Of a stretch of DNA of 64,000 bases, positions 19,565 to 29,137 are shown in pieces. The position numbers and the translations under genes are program-made. This stretch comes from Chitinophaga pinensis (lineage in GTDB: Bacteria; Bacteroidota; Bacteroidia; NS11-12g; UBA955): positions 62,001 through 126,000 of the forward strand of contig CAMDUE010000001.1 in assembly GCA_945877575.1 (NCBI GenBank). The letters run 5' to 3'. Within the stretch, counting starts at the first letter, position 1; each line of letters opens with the position of its first letter. The notes under the pieces are model-generated. The model did not search any database and had not been told where the DNA came from. It saw only the letters and a program-made list of their open reading frames with translations.

Positions 19565-22030
19565 ATGTTTGGAAAGAAAAATAGCTTCATTCACTTCAAT
19601 GGAGATGAAGACAATGTAGACGATTCACCTGAATTCTTGCCTCTATTTTCGAAACAAGAAGAAGATGAAAGCAATAAAATGGAAGTTCCAGTTGAACTTC
19701 CTGTATTAGCTATAAAAAATACGGTTCTTTTTCCTGGAGTAATATTTCCAATTACTGTTGGAAGAGATAAAAGCATAAAGCTAGTCAAAGACGCGAACAA
19801 AGCCGATAAAACCATAGCTGTTGTTGCTCAGAAAAATGCAGAAATAGAAGATCCTGGTTCTTCAGATTTATATGAAATTGGGGTAGTGGCAAAGATCATT
19901 AAACTGATGAGAATGCCTGATGGAACCACCACGGTAATCATCCAAGGAAAAAGAAGACTACGAATTGGCGAAATTGTTCATCATGAACCTTATTTAAGGG
20001 CGAAGGTTAAGCCTGAAATTGATGAAAAAATAAAAGACGATAAAGAATATAAAGCCATCATTTCATCTGTAAAAGATATTTCGAATAGAATTATCAGCCT
20101 GTCACCTAATTTACCCAGTGAAGCTTCTATTGCCATTAGCAATATAGATTCGAGTAATTTCCTGATTCATTTTGTAGCTTCTAATCTGAACATCACTGTT
20201 TCTGAGAAACAAAGCATTCTCGAATCAACTAATCCAAAAGAAAGAGCCCAAAAAGTATTGGAGTTTGTGATCAAAGAGCTGCAAATGCTTGAATTGAAAG
20301 ATCAAATTCAAAATAAGGTAAGAACCGATATCGATAAACAACAGAGAGAATACTTCCTTCATCAGCAAATTCGGGCAATTCAGGAAGAACTGGGTGGTGA
20401 TTCTCCCGATAAAGAAATTCAAAATCTTCGTGAAAAAGGACTGTTTAAATCCTGGAAACCCGAAGTGCGTGACCACTTTGAAAAAGAGCTCGATCGTTTG
20501 CAAAGAGTAAATCCAGCTTCCCCTGATTATTCAGTTGGTCTCAACTACGTTCAATTGCTTTTAGATCTTCCTTGGGAAGATTACACACAAGATAATTTTG
20601 ACCTCAATCATGCTTCTAAAGTGTTTGATGAAGATCATTTTGGGCTACAAAAGGTCAAAAATCGCATCCTGGAATATTTAGCGGTTCTAAAGCTAAAGGG
20701 TGACATGAAAAGCCCAATCATTTGTTTATACGGCCCTCCAGGTGTAGGGAAAACATCCCTCGGAAAAAGCATCTCTAGAGCTTTGGGACGTAAATACGTT
20801 AGAATGAGTTTGGGTGGACTTCATGATGAGTCTGAAATTCGCGGCCATCGGAAAACATACATTGGTGCTATGCCAGGACGAATTGTCCAGAATTTGAAAA
20901 AAGTAGGAAGCTCTAATCCAGTATTCGTACTAGATGAAATTGATAAGATGGGTCGCGATTTTAGGGGAGACCCAAGTTCAGCTTTGCTTGAAGTATTAGA
21001 CCCAGAACAAAATACCAATTTTTATGATAATTATCTTGAGATGGATTATGATCTCAGTAAAGTTCTCTTCGTTGCAACTGCAAATTCATTAGATTCCATT
21101 CAGCCTGCTTTACTTGATAGGATGGAAATTATTGAGGTTTCAGGTTATTCTATGGAAGAAAAACTTCAGATTGGTAAGAAATATTTGGTCCCAAAACAGA
21201 GAAAAGCACATGGTTTAACCGGTAAGCAATTTAAAGTTTCAGATGCTGGAATCGGTTATATCATAGAGAATTACACACGAGAAAGCGGTGTGCGTGGGCT
21301 TGACAAGAAAATTGCCGCATTGGCAAGATCAACCGCTAAAACCATAGCGTCTTCGGAAGAAGAGATTAAAGTCAATATTACTCCAAAAGAAGTTGAGCAA
21401 ATTTTAGGTGCTGAGAAAATGGAGCCTGAAATGTATGAAAATAACCATACTGCAGGAGTAGTTACAGGATTGGCTTGGAGTCCTCTTGGTGGTTCAGTAT
21501 TGTTTGTTGAAAGTACATTGATTCCAGGTAAACCAGAATTGAAAATAACCGGGCAATTAGGTGATGTAATGAAGGAAAGCGTAAGTTTGGCCCATACTTT
21601 CCTCAAATCACACGCTGATTATTTGGAAATTTCACCAGAAGTATTTGAAAAATGGGGTATACACGTTCATTTTCCAGCGGGTTCAATCCCTAAAGATGGA
21701 CCATCAGCTGGTGTGACCGTATTGACCTCATTGGCCTCACTGTTTACTCAACGCAAGGTAAAGTCTCACTTGGCAATGACAGGTGAAATAACTTTAAGAG
21801 GCAAGGTATTGCCCGTAGGTGGTATCAAAGAGAAAATTCTAGCTGCTAAACGCGCTGGAATCAAAGAAATAATTCTATGCCTGCAAAATGAGAAAGATAT
21901 CTTAGATATTGATCAAAGCTACCTCAAAGGCATGACTTTTCATTACGTGCAAAATATGTTTGAAGTACTAGACTTAGCTCTGACATCTGAGAAAGTTAAG
22001 AACCCCATAGATCTAGATAAAAATAAGTAA
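19565..22030 (+). CDS. lon: Endopeptidase La (Lon), ATP-dependent protease
   Basis: The ATP-dependent serine protease that degrades misfolded and regulatory proteins in the cytoplasm. The 821-residue product has the N-terminal substrate domain ([20 protein letters not shown], in parts), the AAA+ module (Walker [14 protein letters not shown]; Walker [12 protein letters not shown]), and the Ser-Lys protease domain with the catalytic Ser in [11 protein letters not shown] and Lys in [17 protein letters not shown] at 19565 is chosen over the upstream non-ATG extension because a promoter sits just before it. An acidic N-terminal extension (about 30 residues, [13 protein letters not shown]) is usual in Bacteroidota. 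It is followed after 10 bp by a DUF6728 gene. Confidence 0.97.
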   Translation: MFGKKNSFIHFNGDEDNVDDSPEFLPLFSKQEEDESNKMEVPVELPVLAIKNTVLFPGVIFPITVGRDKSIKLVKDANKADKTIAVVAQKNAEIEDPGSSDLYEIGVVAKIIKLMRMPDGTTTVIIQGKRRLRIGEIVHHEPYLRAKVKPEIDEKIKDDKEYKAIISSVKDISNRIISLSPNLPSEASIAISNIDSSNFLIHFVASNLNITVSEKQSILESTNPKERAQKVLEFVIKELQMLELKDQIQNKVRTDIDKQQREYFLHQQIRAIQEELGGDSPDKEIQNLREKGLFKSWKPEVRDHFEKELDRLQRVNPASPDYSVGLNYVQLLLDLPWEDYTQDNFDLNHASKVFDEDHFGLQKVKNRILEYLAVLKLKGDMKSPIICLYGPPGVGKTSLGKSISRALGRKYVRMSLGGLHDESEIRGHRKTYIGAMPGRIVQNLKKVGSSNPVFVLDEIDKMGRDFRGDPSSALLEVLDPEQNTNFYDNYLEMDYDLSKVLFVATANSLDSIQPALLDRMEIIEVSGYSMEEKLQIGKKYLVPKQRKAHGLTGKQFKVSDAGIGYIIENYTRESGVRGLDKKIAALARSTAKTIASSEEEIKVNITPKEVEQILGAEKMEPEMYENNHTAGVVTGLAWSPLGGSVLFVESTLIPGKPELKITGQLGDVMKESVSLAHTFLKSHADYLEISPEVFEKWGIHVHFPAGSIPKDGPSAGVTVLTSLASLFTQRKVKSHLAMTGEITLRGKVLPVGGIKEKILAAKRAGIKEIILCLQNEKDILDIDQSYLKGMTFHYVQNMFEVLDLALTSEKVKNPIDLDKNK

Positions 22031-22040
22031 CTTTGAAATT

Positions 22041-22196
22041 ATGGTATTCAAGAAAATGATTGATTATCTTACATTTAAGAAATCAACAGGCGATAAACCT
22101 AGCTTCAATCTCAGAATGATGCATGGAATCAACAAAATATCCATTTTCATGTTTTTGTTCGCGGTGATTGTAATGTTGATTCGTTTTTGCAAATAA
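22041..22196 (+). CDS. Small DUF6728-like membrane protein
   Basis: A 51-residue protein. It shows a short cytoplasmic N-terminus, then FNLRMMHGINKISI, then one hydrophobic segment (about 33-48) ending in RFCK. The RMMHGIN-KISI signature followed by a single membrane helix is what I recall of the small Bacteroidota family DUF6728, whose role is unknown. It begins 10 bp after lon, and its stop codon shares a base with the next gene's ATG (TAATG at 22194-22198), so translation of the two is probably coupled. Confidence 0.8.
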   Translation: MVFKKMIDYLTFKKSTGDKPSFNLRMMHGINKISIFMFLFAVIVMLIRFCK

Positions 22197-23539
22197 TGAA
22201 GGGCTCCCTGAAATATGGTCTATTTTCATGGGGTTTCTTTACATTGTTATTTCTGAATGCTCAATCGCCCACCCAAAACAATACTTATAACCTAGATAAA
22301 GTAGGTTATGAGAAGTCTTCTTTTCAATCTATGGGACATGTACCCGTATTTGAATTGAAAGAGGGAATCATTTATGAACCCGTAGATTTAACAGGCGCAG
22401 ACATTTTTAAGACTACAACCGGTTTTACGGAAGTAATTCTACCCCAAAACAAAGAGGGATATCAATGGAAGTCAGTTGCTTATGGTTATTTATATCGTAA
22501 TTCTGAGATAAAATCCCAGAAAAGCGAATATTTGGCGTTTGTAATTCCCGATTATTTGCTACAAAGAACTATCAATAAATTAGACATTTGGATTGATTTT
22601 AATGGCGATGGCAATTTTTCCAATGATGCCAAACCTCATTTGAAATCAATTGCAGCAGATAAGTGGTTTCTTCAATTGGATTCATTTGGCGGTGGCTATG
22701 ATTTGCAATGGTTTCCAGTTACTCTCTTTAAGAAATTTGCTCAAATGAATGATACCGCAATGAAGGATCTGATAGGTCCCAGACAGTATTTAGGAAGTAA
22801 TTATTCAATCAAAGCCAATAGAAAAGCCGTTTTATACACATGCATTGGAGATTCTTCGGAGAGATCTCACGTCGGTATTTTAGACAGAGATTTCAATGGT
22901 TCATTTCTTGATGAAAGTGATTTAATTATATTGTCTGAAGGTGATAGCATCTTCAATGCAGACAATTCCTTGCCCTTGTCAAAGGCCAATCGTGTTCCTT
23001 GGAAGGGGAGGGATTATGAATTCAAAGTTTATAAATCTGGTGATGGATATCAATTGAATTTTAGAGAACTTGGTGGATCGAAAAATAGAATTTCAATCGG
23101 TAAAAAAATTCCTAAAGTAAAGATTTTTTTAGCTCCCAAAAGTACCAAAAAGGTTGATTTACAGCGAAAATTAAAAAGAAAAAGGATCACGAAGATTCTC
23201 AATAAGAAAGCAGATATAAAATTGATTTATGTATGGAGTGCAATCAATTCTGATTTTGAAAGAGACTCATCAACTCTTCATCATATTCTCCGAAAGCATG
23301 CACAGAATCCTAAATTCGATGCTGTTTTATTGAACTTTGGAGGCAGTATTAGATATATCACAGGCTATAATTCTAGGTTTTCACTGACTGTTAAGCAATT
23401 GATTGCCGATTCAAGAACCATATCAAAATTGAACGTTCAAAAGATGCCTCATTTTATTATACTAGATCGCAAAAACCGAATTTTATATATCGGTTCAAAT
23501 CTTCAAACCATTGAGGATTATATCAATCGTGCTCAATAA
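22196..23539 (+). CDS. Exported protein with a degenerate thioredoxin-like C-terminal domain
   Basis: A 447-residue exported protein of unknown role. ATG at 22196 gives a signal peptide ending in FLNAQ; the in-frame TTG at 22187 lies inside the preceding gene. The N-terminal 320 residues form a beta-rich region with repeated short Asp-rich segments (DFNGDGNFSND, and later RDFNGSFLDESD), which resemble calcium-binding or EF-hand-like loops. The last 110 residues look like a TlpA/thioredoxin fold: KLIYVWSAINSDFE occupies the place of the usual active site, and MPHFIILDRKNRILYIG supplies the cis-proline strand. The CxxC motif is absent, so it cannot be a standard oxidoreductase. Translationally coupled to the DUF6728 gene. 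Confidence 0.65.
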   Translation: MKGSLKYGLFSWGFFTLLFLNAQSPTQNNTYNLDKVGYEKSSFQSMGHVPVFELKEGIIYEPVDLTGADIFKTTTGFTEVILPQNKEGYQWKSVAYGYLYRNSEIKSQKSEYLAFVIPDYLLQRTINKLDIWIDFNGDGNFSNDAKPHLKSIAADKWFLQLDSFGGGYDLQWFPVTLFKKFAQMNDTAMKDLIGPRQYLGSNYSIKANRKAVLYTCIGDSSERSHVGILDRDFNGSFLDESDLIILSEGDSIFNADNSLPLSKANRVPWKGRDYEFKVYKSGDGYQLNFRELGGSKNRISIGKKIPKVKIFLAPKSTKKVDLQRKLKRKRITKILNKKADIKLIYVWSAINSDFERDSSTLHHILRKHAQNPKFDAVLLNFGGSIRYITGYNSRFSLTVKQLIADSRTISKLNVQKMPHFIILDRKNRILYIGSNLQTIEDYINRAQ

Positions 23540-23578
23540 GTCGGTTGAATTCGTTAATATTGTAAGATTAAAGAAACT

Positions 23579-24511
23579 ATGAAAAGAACAGGTGTAGTTA
23601 TTATCTTGTTGATACTCTTATTGTTGTCAGCGGGAACAAATGCATTTCTCTATTATAACAACCAAGATTCAGTAGCAAAAAAGCAACTTGAATTAGTAGC
23701 AATGAGAGATTCAATGCAAGCAGAATTATTGAAAATGGAAGATTCATTGAATGCGGTAGTTGCGAGTTTGCAAGCAGAAAATACTACATTGGTGAACAAA
23801 GTAACTGAATTAGAAGGAGATAATAATCCTAAGATTCTTGCCGCATATCGTGAAATTAACCGTTTGCGCAGACAATTGACCGAAATAACCAATGTTGGTG
23901 GTGGAGATATCAATGTTACAACCAAAGATAATTCGAAAGTCAATTTAACCGGTATTCGCAAACAGCTTGAAGAAGCTAAACAAAGAATTAAGCAGCTTAC
24001 TGGACAGATTGATACCATTGTAGTTGAACGTAACCAATTGATTACTGATGTTGAGGTAGCTAAAAATGAAAAAGAAGCATTGAGCGTAGAAAACGTTGAG
24101 TTAAAAGAGAGGTTAGAAAAAGGGGCTATGCCACAATTCGGAACTCTTATTACTTCAGCATTTAGTGAAAAGCGTGAGTTAACTAATAAAGCTAAAAGAG
24201 TAGACAAGTTCACAATCACTTTCGATATTCTTGAAAACCCAATGGTTACCACAGTAGTTGAAGAGCAAGTGACCATTCGTTTACTAGATCCAGATGGCGG
24301 TGTTTTGAGCTTGACTAACAAGAAATTGCAAGACAAGTCACAAGTAACTACAATGTTAGATAATATTACTTTCGATGGAGCTCTTCAAAAAGTTAAATGG
24401 AAATTCCCTAACTCTGGTACACTATCAGGTAAATTGAAAAAGGGTAAATACACTACTGAACTTTGGACAAGAGGTTTACTTAGACAGAAGAACACCTTCG
24501 TATTAGAATAA
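23579..24511 (+). CDS. Single-pass membrane protein with long coiled coil
   Basis: A 310-residue protein. One N-terminal transmembrane helix (about 5-25) is followed by a predicted coiled coil (about 30-190, heptad-like Leu/Ile/Val with many Glu/Lys/Gln). A beta-rich C-terminal domain starts near residue 195 (PQFGTLITSAFSEKREL...), with strands such as FTITFDILENPMVTT and KWKFPNSGTLSGKLKKGKYTTELW. I recognise no named family; similar proteins appear in Bacteroidota as hypothetical membrane-anchored proteins. It is 39 bp after the previous gene and ends at a bidirectional terminator. Confidence 0.6.
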   Translation: MKRTGVVIILLILLLLSAGTNAFLYYNNQDSVAKKQLELVAMRDSMQAELLKMEDSLNAVVASLQAENTTLVNKVTELEGDNNPKILAAYREINRLRRQLTEITNVGGGDINVTTKDNSKVNLTGIRKQLEEAKQRIKQLTGQIDTIVVERNQLITDVEVAKNEKEALSVENVELKERLEKGAMPQFGTLITSAFSEKRELTNKAKRVDKFTITFDILENPMVTTVVEEQVTIRLLDPDGGVLSLTNKKLQDKSQVTTMLDNITFDGALQKVKWKFPNSGTLSGKLKKGKYTTELWTRGLLRQKNTFVLE

Positions 24512-24527
24512 AAATCTCAATGAATAA

Positions 24528-24562
24528 AAAAAAGGGCGGCTCCAATTGGGCCGCCCTTTTTT
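24528..24562. terminator. Bidirectional terminator between the coiled-coil gene and the RND operon
   Basis: A 13-bp perfect stem (A6 GGGCGGC with GCCGCCC T6) around a 9-nt loop. Because A and T runs flank both sides, it can stop transcription from either direction; it lies between two convergent stop codons. Confidence 0.92.
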
Positions 24563-24569
24563 GTTGTCT

Positions 24570-27500
24570 TTATTTCTTGCTTGGTCTTAATTCGATATCT
24601 GGGTTGTATTGAACACCGAACCAACGATAAACTCTTTGTTTGAATTTCTCATTGAGATAATACATTGAGGGTACTAAAAACAGAGTAAGGAATGTGGCAA
24701 ATGCCAATCCATAAATCATAGTCCAACTTAATGGCCCCCAAAATGCTACTGAATCACCTCCAAAGAATAAATGTGGATTAAACTCTGTAAATAAAGTCAC
24801 GAAATCCATATTCAGTCCTATCGCTAGGGGAATAAGTCCAGAAATCGTAGCAGACGCAGTCAATAATACTGGAGTCATTCTCGTACGTCCGGCTTCAATT
24901 AAAGCTTCCTTTAACGGCATTCCATTTTCACGTAATTGATCAGCAAATTCTACAATCAAAATACCATTTCTCACTACAATTCCCGCCAATGCCACAATAC
25001 CAATACCAGTCATAATTACTGAAAAGTCCATATCGAAAATAGCAAATCCCAAAAGAACACCAATAATTGAGAAGAAGATTTCACTCAGAATGATGATGGG
25101 TTTGGAAATGGAATTGAATTGCGTAACCAAAATAACAATGATCAACGCAATTGATGCCAACATTGCATTTCCTAAAAAGGAAGCCGTTTTCTTTTGCTCT
25201 TCTTGTTCACCGGTTAATTCAATTTCAATTTCATCATTCGGGAATTTTGATTTGTAATCTTCAATGGATTCTGTCACTTTCGCTACTACTTCGTTAGGTG
25301 CATAGCCATCTAAGACGTTTGAAGCAAGAGTAATAACACGTTTTTGATTTAAACGGGTTATACCACCATAAGTATTTGCAGGTACTACACGAGCAACAGC
25401 TGATAATGGAATCTGACGCAGCATTCCACCAGAAACCATATCACGGTAGGCAATTCTTGTGTTTAACAAGGCCTCTAAATTGTTAGAGGATTCTTTTTTC
25501 AAACGCACCATAATAGGGTAATCGTCGTTATCATCTTTAAACTTGCTTGCCTCTACACCATAAATAGAATTTCTCAACAACATACCAATTTGTGCGGTTG
25601 AAATTCCAAATCTATTGGCTCTTTCTCGATCAACTTGTATCAGTAGTTCTGGTTTTGAGCTGACAAAATCACTTTTAAGCTCCTCTACACCGGCAATATT
25701 TTTATCGTCTAAAAATCGTTTAAGTTGTGTACCAGTTTTAACCAGTGGTTCAAATTCATCACCACGAATTTCAATATTCACAGCTTTTCCAACTGGAGGT
25801 CCGTTTCTTTCTTGCTCAACTATAATTTCAACTCCAGGCATAACTCCAATTTGGTTTCTAATGGCTTCAAGGACTTTCCTCGTACTTCTACCATCTCTAT
25901 CTGCAAATTCAACAAATGCAACGGTAATTTTACCTTTATTGCTACTTATTGTTCTGTCACCTGAATTTGGATCTGTTGCTCCCACGGCAACATTTGAAAT
26001 CACGCTTTCTACTAATTCTTGGTTGTTATTTTGCTTTAGTACCTTGAAAACTTTGTTTTCAGCAATTTTAACAATACTGTCTGTGTGTTTAGCACTCGTA
26101 CCTGTTGGTAGCGTTAAATAAACATAAGTGAAGTTAGGGTCAGCAGATGGGAAAAATACTACGCCCGGTTTTCTGACTGCAGTGATTACAAAACTGGCAA
26201 TTAATAATACAAACGTACCTATAATTAATAACACACTACTTTTTGCATTCAATGTAGAAGTAACTAACCTCGTGTAAGCATTTTGAACTTTTGGCCATTG
26301 TTTATTTTGGAAATTATGTATTACTTGTTTCAACCAAAAATGGTGCAAAGCATAAATACCAAATAATAACAACATTAAATTACCAAATCCGAAACCCACT
26401 ATTAAATAAGAAACAATAATAATGACACTCCAAATTTTTAGGCTTTTTGTAAACTTACGTCTTGATGTAAGTTTATCTTCATTTTCACCATGCCCTTCTT
26501 TTTGCATGAAATCCACTGCAAATACTGGATTAATAATATATGCTACAACCAAAGAGGCTAACAAAGTAATAATCAATGTAATTGGCAGAAAGTACATAAA
26601 TTTACCAACCACTCCCTGCCAAAATGCTAAAGGAATAAATGGGGCAATTGTAGTTAATGTACCTGATAAGACCGGCAAAAACACCTCGCCTGCAGCTTTC
26701 TTCGCTGAATCAATGATGTTTAAGTTTTCAGTGTGATAGATTCTATGAGTATTCTCAATTACCACAATTGCATCATCCACAACTATACCTAATGCCAATA
26801 AAAAGGAGAAAAGTACAATAAAGTTCAAGCTAAACCCAATTGTGGGCATGATTAAAAATGCCACAAAACAAGATAGTGGAACGGCAAGTCCAACGAAAAT
26901 GGCATTGGTCGCACCCATAAAAAACATCAAAATCACAGTTACCAGAATAAACCCAATGATGATCGTGTTTATCAGGTCATGAACAGTGGTTCTGGTTTGG
27001 GTACTTTGATCACCCGTAAAAACAACGTCAAGGCCTTTGGGGTAACTGCCACTTTCTTTCAAATCTCCAATAATGCTTCGACAATCATCTGAAGCCTGTA
27101 TTAGATTTTCGCCGCTTCGCTTTACTATATTTAGAGTAATAACATTTTTACCTTCTAAACGAGCATAACTTTCCTTTTCCTTAAATCCATCCGCAACAGT
27201 AGCTATATCTTTTAAATACAAAGTTGCACCTGTATTTGAACGAATAATTACGTTTTTAATTTCTTCGGCACTTTCAAATTCACCGCTAACACTGATTGAT
27301 CTTTGCATTTCAACCATATCAATATTACCTCCAGAAATTCTCATGTTTTCGTATTGAATGGTGCGTGATACATCATCAATAGTTATGCCTGCAGCAATCA
27401 TTTTTGGCATATCAAGATCAACTTGAATTTCTCTATCTAATGCCCCAACCATATCCACTCTGGTTATACTTGGCAACGACTCAATTTTGTCTTTGGCCAT

Positions 27501-27992
27501 TTCAGCATATTTCTTCAAATCTTGAAGAGAATAATTACCAGAAATATTTACATACATAATGGGCATGTCAGAGAAGTTCACTTCCATCACCGCAGGCTCA
27601 ATTTTCAAGTCTGTGGGAAGATCACTTTTAGCTTTGTCAACTTCGTCTTTGACCTTAGACTTTGCTTGAGCAACATCTACATCCGTATTGAATTCTACGG
27701 TAACAATACTAAAATCTTGCTTTGATTGACTGGTAAGTTTCTTGACACCCGAGATTGCTTTTATCTTTTTCTCTAGAGGTTTGGTAATTAGGTTCTCTAT
27801 GTCTTTAGGTGAAGAACCCGGGTAAATAGTTTGAACCACAATAGTGGGAATGACAATATCAGGAAACTGCTCCTTCGGAAGATTGACATATGCAAAAATC
27901 CCTGCAATACTGATGAAAAAAGTAAGAATATAGATACTTGTTCTATTATCAATACTCCAACTTGTGGGCTTGAATTCTTTGAATTTTGACAT
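24570..27992 (-). CDS. RND efflux permease (AcrB/MexF-like)
   Basis: The inner membrane pump of a tripartite efflux system, driven by the proton gradient. About 1140 residues, with the ATG at 27992 (five bases after the adaptor's stop). It shows the N-terminal helix, the porter domain (KEQFPDIVIPTIVVQTIYPG), the helix carrying FLLALGIVVDDAIVVIENTHR (the proton-relay Asp pair), and the matching second half ending in helices with ALAGIVVRNGILIVE. Between the two halves (about residues 500-560) there are extra hydrophobic stretches, usual for RND permeases of this phylum. The substrate is not predictable; a TetR regulator in the same operon suggests drug or metabolite export. Confidence 0.9.
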   Translation of the reverse strand: MSKFKEFKPTSWSIDNRTSIYILTFFISIAGIFAYVNLPKEQFPDIVIPTIVVQTIYPGSSPKDIENLITKPLEKKIKAISGVKKLTSQSKQDFSIVTVEFNTDVDVAQAKSKVKDEVDKAKSDLPTDLKIEPAVMEVNFSDMPIMYVNISGNYSLQDLKKYAEMAKDKIESLPSITRVDMVGALDREIQVDLDMPKMIAAGITIDDVSRTIQYENMRISGGNIDMVEMQRSISVSGEFESAEEIKNVIIRSNTGATLYLKDIATVADGFKEKESYARLEGKNVITLNIVKRSGENLIQASDDCRSIIGDLKESGSYPKGLDVVFTGDQSTQTRTTVHDLINTIIIGFILVTVILMFFMGATNAIFVGLAVPLSCFVAFLIMPTIGFSLNFIVLFSFLLALGIVVDDAIVVIENTHRIYHTENLNIIDSAKKAAGEVFLPVLSGTLTTIAPFIPLAFWQGVVGKFMYFLPITLIITLLASLVVAYIINPVFAVDFMQKEGHGENEDKLTSRRKFTKSLKIWSVIIIVSYLIVGFGFGNLMLLLFGIYALHHFWLKQVIHNFQNKQWPKVQNAYTRLVTSTLNAKSSVLLIIGTFVLLIASFVITAVRKPGVVFFPSADPNFTYVYLTLPTGTSAKHTDSIVKIAENKVFKVLKQNNNQELVESVISNVAVGATDPNSGDRTISSNKGKITVAFVEFADRDGRSTRKVLEAIRNQIGVMPGVEIIVEQERNGPPVGKAVNIEIRGDEFEPLVKTGTQLKRFLDDKNIAGVEELKSDFVSSKPELLIQVDRERANRFGISTAQIGMLLRNSIYGVEASKFKDDNDDYPIMVRLKKESSNNLEALLNTRIAYRDMVSGGMLRQIPLSAVARVVPANTYGGITRLNQKRVITLASNVLDGYAPNEVVAKVTESIEDYKSKFPNDEIEIELTGEQEEQKKTASFLGNAMLASIALIIVILVTQFNSISKPIIILSEIFFSIIGVLLGFAIFDMDFSVIMTGIGIVALAGIVVRNGILIVEFADQLRENGMPLKEALIEAGRTRMTPVLLTASATISGLIPLAIGLNMDFVTLFTEFNPHLFFGGDSVAFWGPLSWTMIYGLAFATFLTLFLVPSMYYLNEKFKQRVYRWFGVQYNPDIELRPSKK

Positions 27993-27996
27993 GACT

Positions 27997-29133
27997 TTAT
28001 TTTGCAATTTCTACTGCTTGTCCTTCTGCTAATTCTTGGAAACCCGTCACAATGATCAAGTCATTTACATTCAATCCTGCGACAATTTCTGAATGAGTAT
28101 TGTTTGATTTACCCAATTTAACTGAACGTTTACTTGCAGCGTATTTGCCATTATTATTGACCGCTACCATTACAAAAGATTCACTATCTGTTATTTGAAC
28201 GGCATTCGTAGGTACTGAAATTGCTTTATTGTTCGCGTAATCTTCAATTTCTAATTTAGCAATCATATTTGGTTTAATTTGATCAACACTTCCCAATGAA
28301 ACTTCCACTTTAAAGGTTCTATTCAATGGATCAATGAATTTACTTGCAAAAGAAACTGTGCCTGAAATTTCTTTACCCAAATCAGGTAAACTAACAACAA
28401 CCTTATCTCCTTTGTTGATTTTTCCAGAATATGATTCTGATACCTGAGCAACCACCTTAACGGAACTCATATTAATTACCTTAAAATTGGGCATTCCAGG
28501 GCCCGCAGTTTGACCTACTTTGATATCAACTGCTTCAATACTGCCATCAATAGGGGATTTTATATTGTACATATCAATATTTGCATCTAGAGTATTTAAA
28601 CTCTTCTCTAATGCTTCCTTTTGATTTTTAGCAGATAAATATTGCACCTCAGTTCCAATGCCATTTTTCCAAAGTCTCATTTGTTTCTCGTACAATGTTT
28701 TTGCGAAATTTAATTGTTGCTCTAATTCCAGTCTGCTTTTCAAAAGTGAACTTTGTTCCAATCGAGCAAGAACCTGACCTTTTTTTACGTTTTGTCCTTC
28801 AGATACCAAAACTTCAGAAACCACTGCTGGAACTTTTGATGTAGCAATTGTACTACTTTTCGCATCAATCACACCTTCTAAGCTAAGAGCACTGGTGAAT
28901 TTACCCAAAGAAATAGTATCAAGTTCGACTAATTTTGCTCTTTGTACAACCTTAACATCCAATTCTTTTTTTAAGGCCGCCTCTTTCATCTGAAGCGCAG
29001 CAATTTCAGATTGGATTTTTTTCAATTCCTCCAATTTAGCTTCCTTACTAGTTGAGGATCCACCTCCACAACTTGAAATAAATGGAACTCCTAGAAGTAC
29101 CAATCCAATGATTATATATTTATTTGTTTTCAT
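27997..29133 (-). CDS. Efflux RND transporter periplasmic adaptor (lipoprotein)
   Basis: The membrane-fusion subunit joining pump and outer membrane channel. The 378-residue product has a lipobox (FISSC, Cys22), a Lys/Glu-rich helical region (about 30-65), and the lipoyl/barrel-sandwich segment split around a hairpin (VSEVLVSEGQNVKKGQVLARLE, in two parts). It also has the matching YNIKSPIDGSIEAVDIKVGQ half, then the beta-barrel and membrane-proximal domains. Genes for the channel and the permease flank it, each within 5 bp, confirming the operon. Confidence 0.93.
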   Translation of the reverse strand: MKTNKYIIIGLVLLGVPFISSCGGGSSTSKEAKLEELKKIQSEIAALQMKEAALKKELDVKVVQRAKLVELDTISLGKFTSALSLEGVIDAKSSTIATSKVPAVVSEVLVSEGQNVKKGQVLARLEQSSLLKSRLELEQQLNFAKTLYEKQMRLWKNGIGTEVQYLSAKNQKEALEKSLNTLDANIDMYNIKSPIDGSIEAVDIKVGQTAGPGMPNFKVINMSSVKVVAQVSESYSGKINKGDKVVVSLPDLGKEISGTVSFASKFIDPLNRTFKVEVSLGSVDQIKPNMIAKLEIEDYANNKAISVPTNAVQITDSESFVMVAVNNNGKYAASKRSVKLGKSNNTHSEIVAGLNVNDLIIVTGFQELAEGQAVEIAK

Positions 29134-29137
29134 TTTG

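Noticed and set aside
22187-22195. TTG start of the thioredoxin-like gene at 22187
   Set aside because: It lies within the preceding gene and the ATG at 22196 gives the signal peptide.
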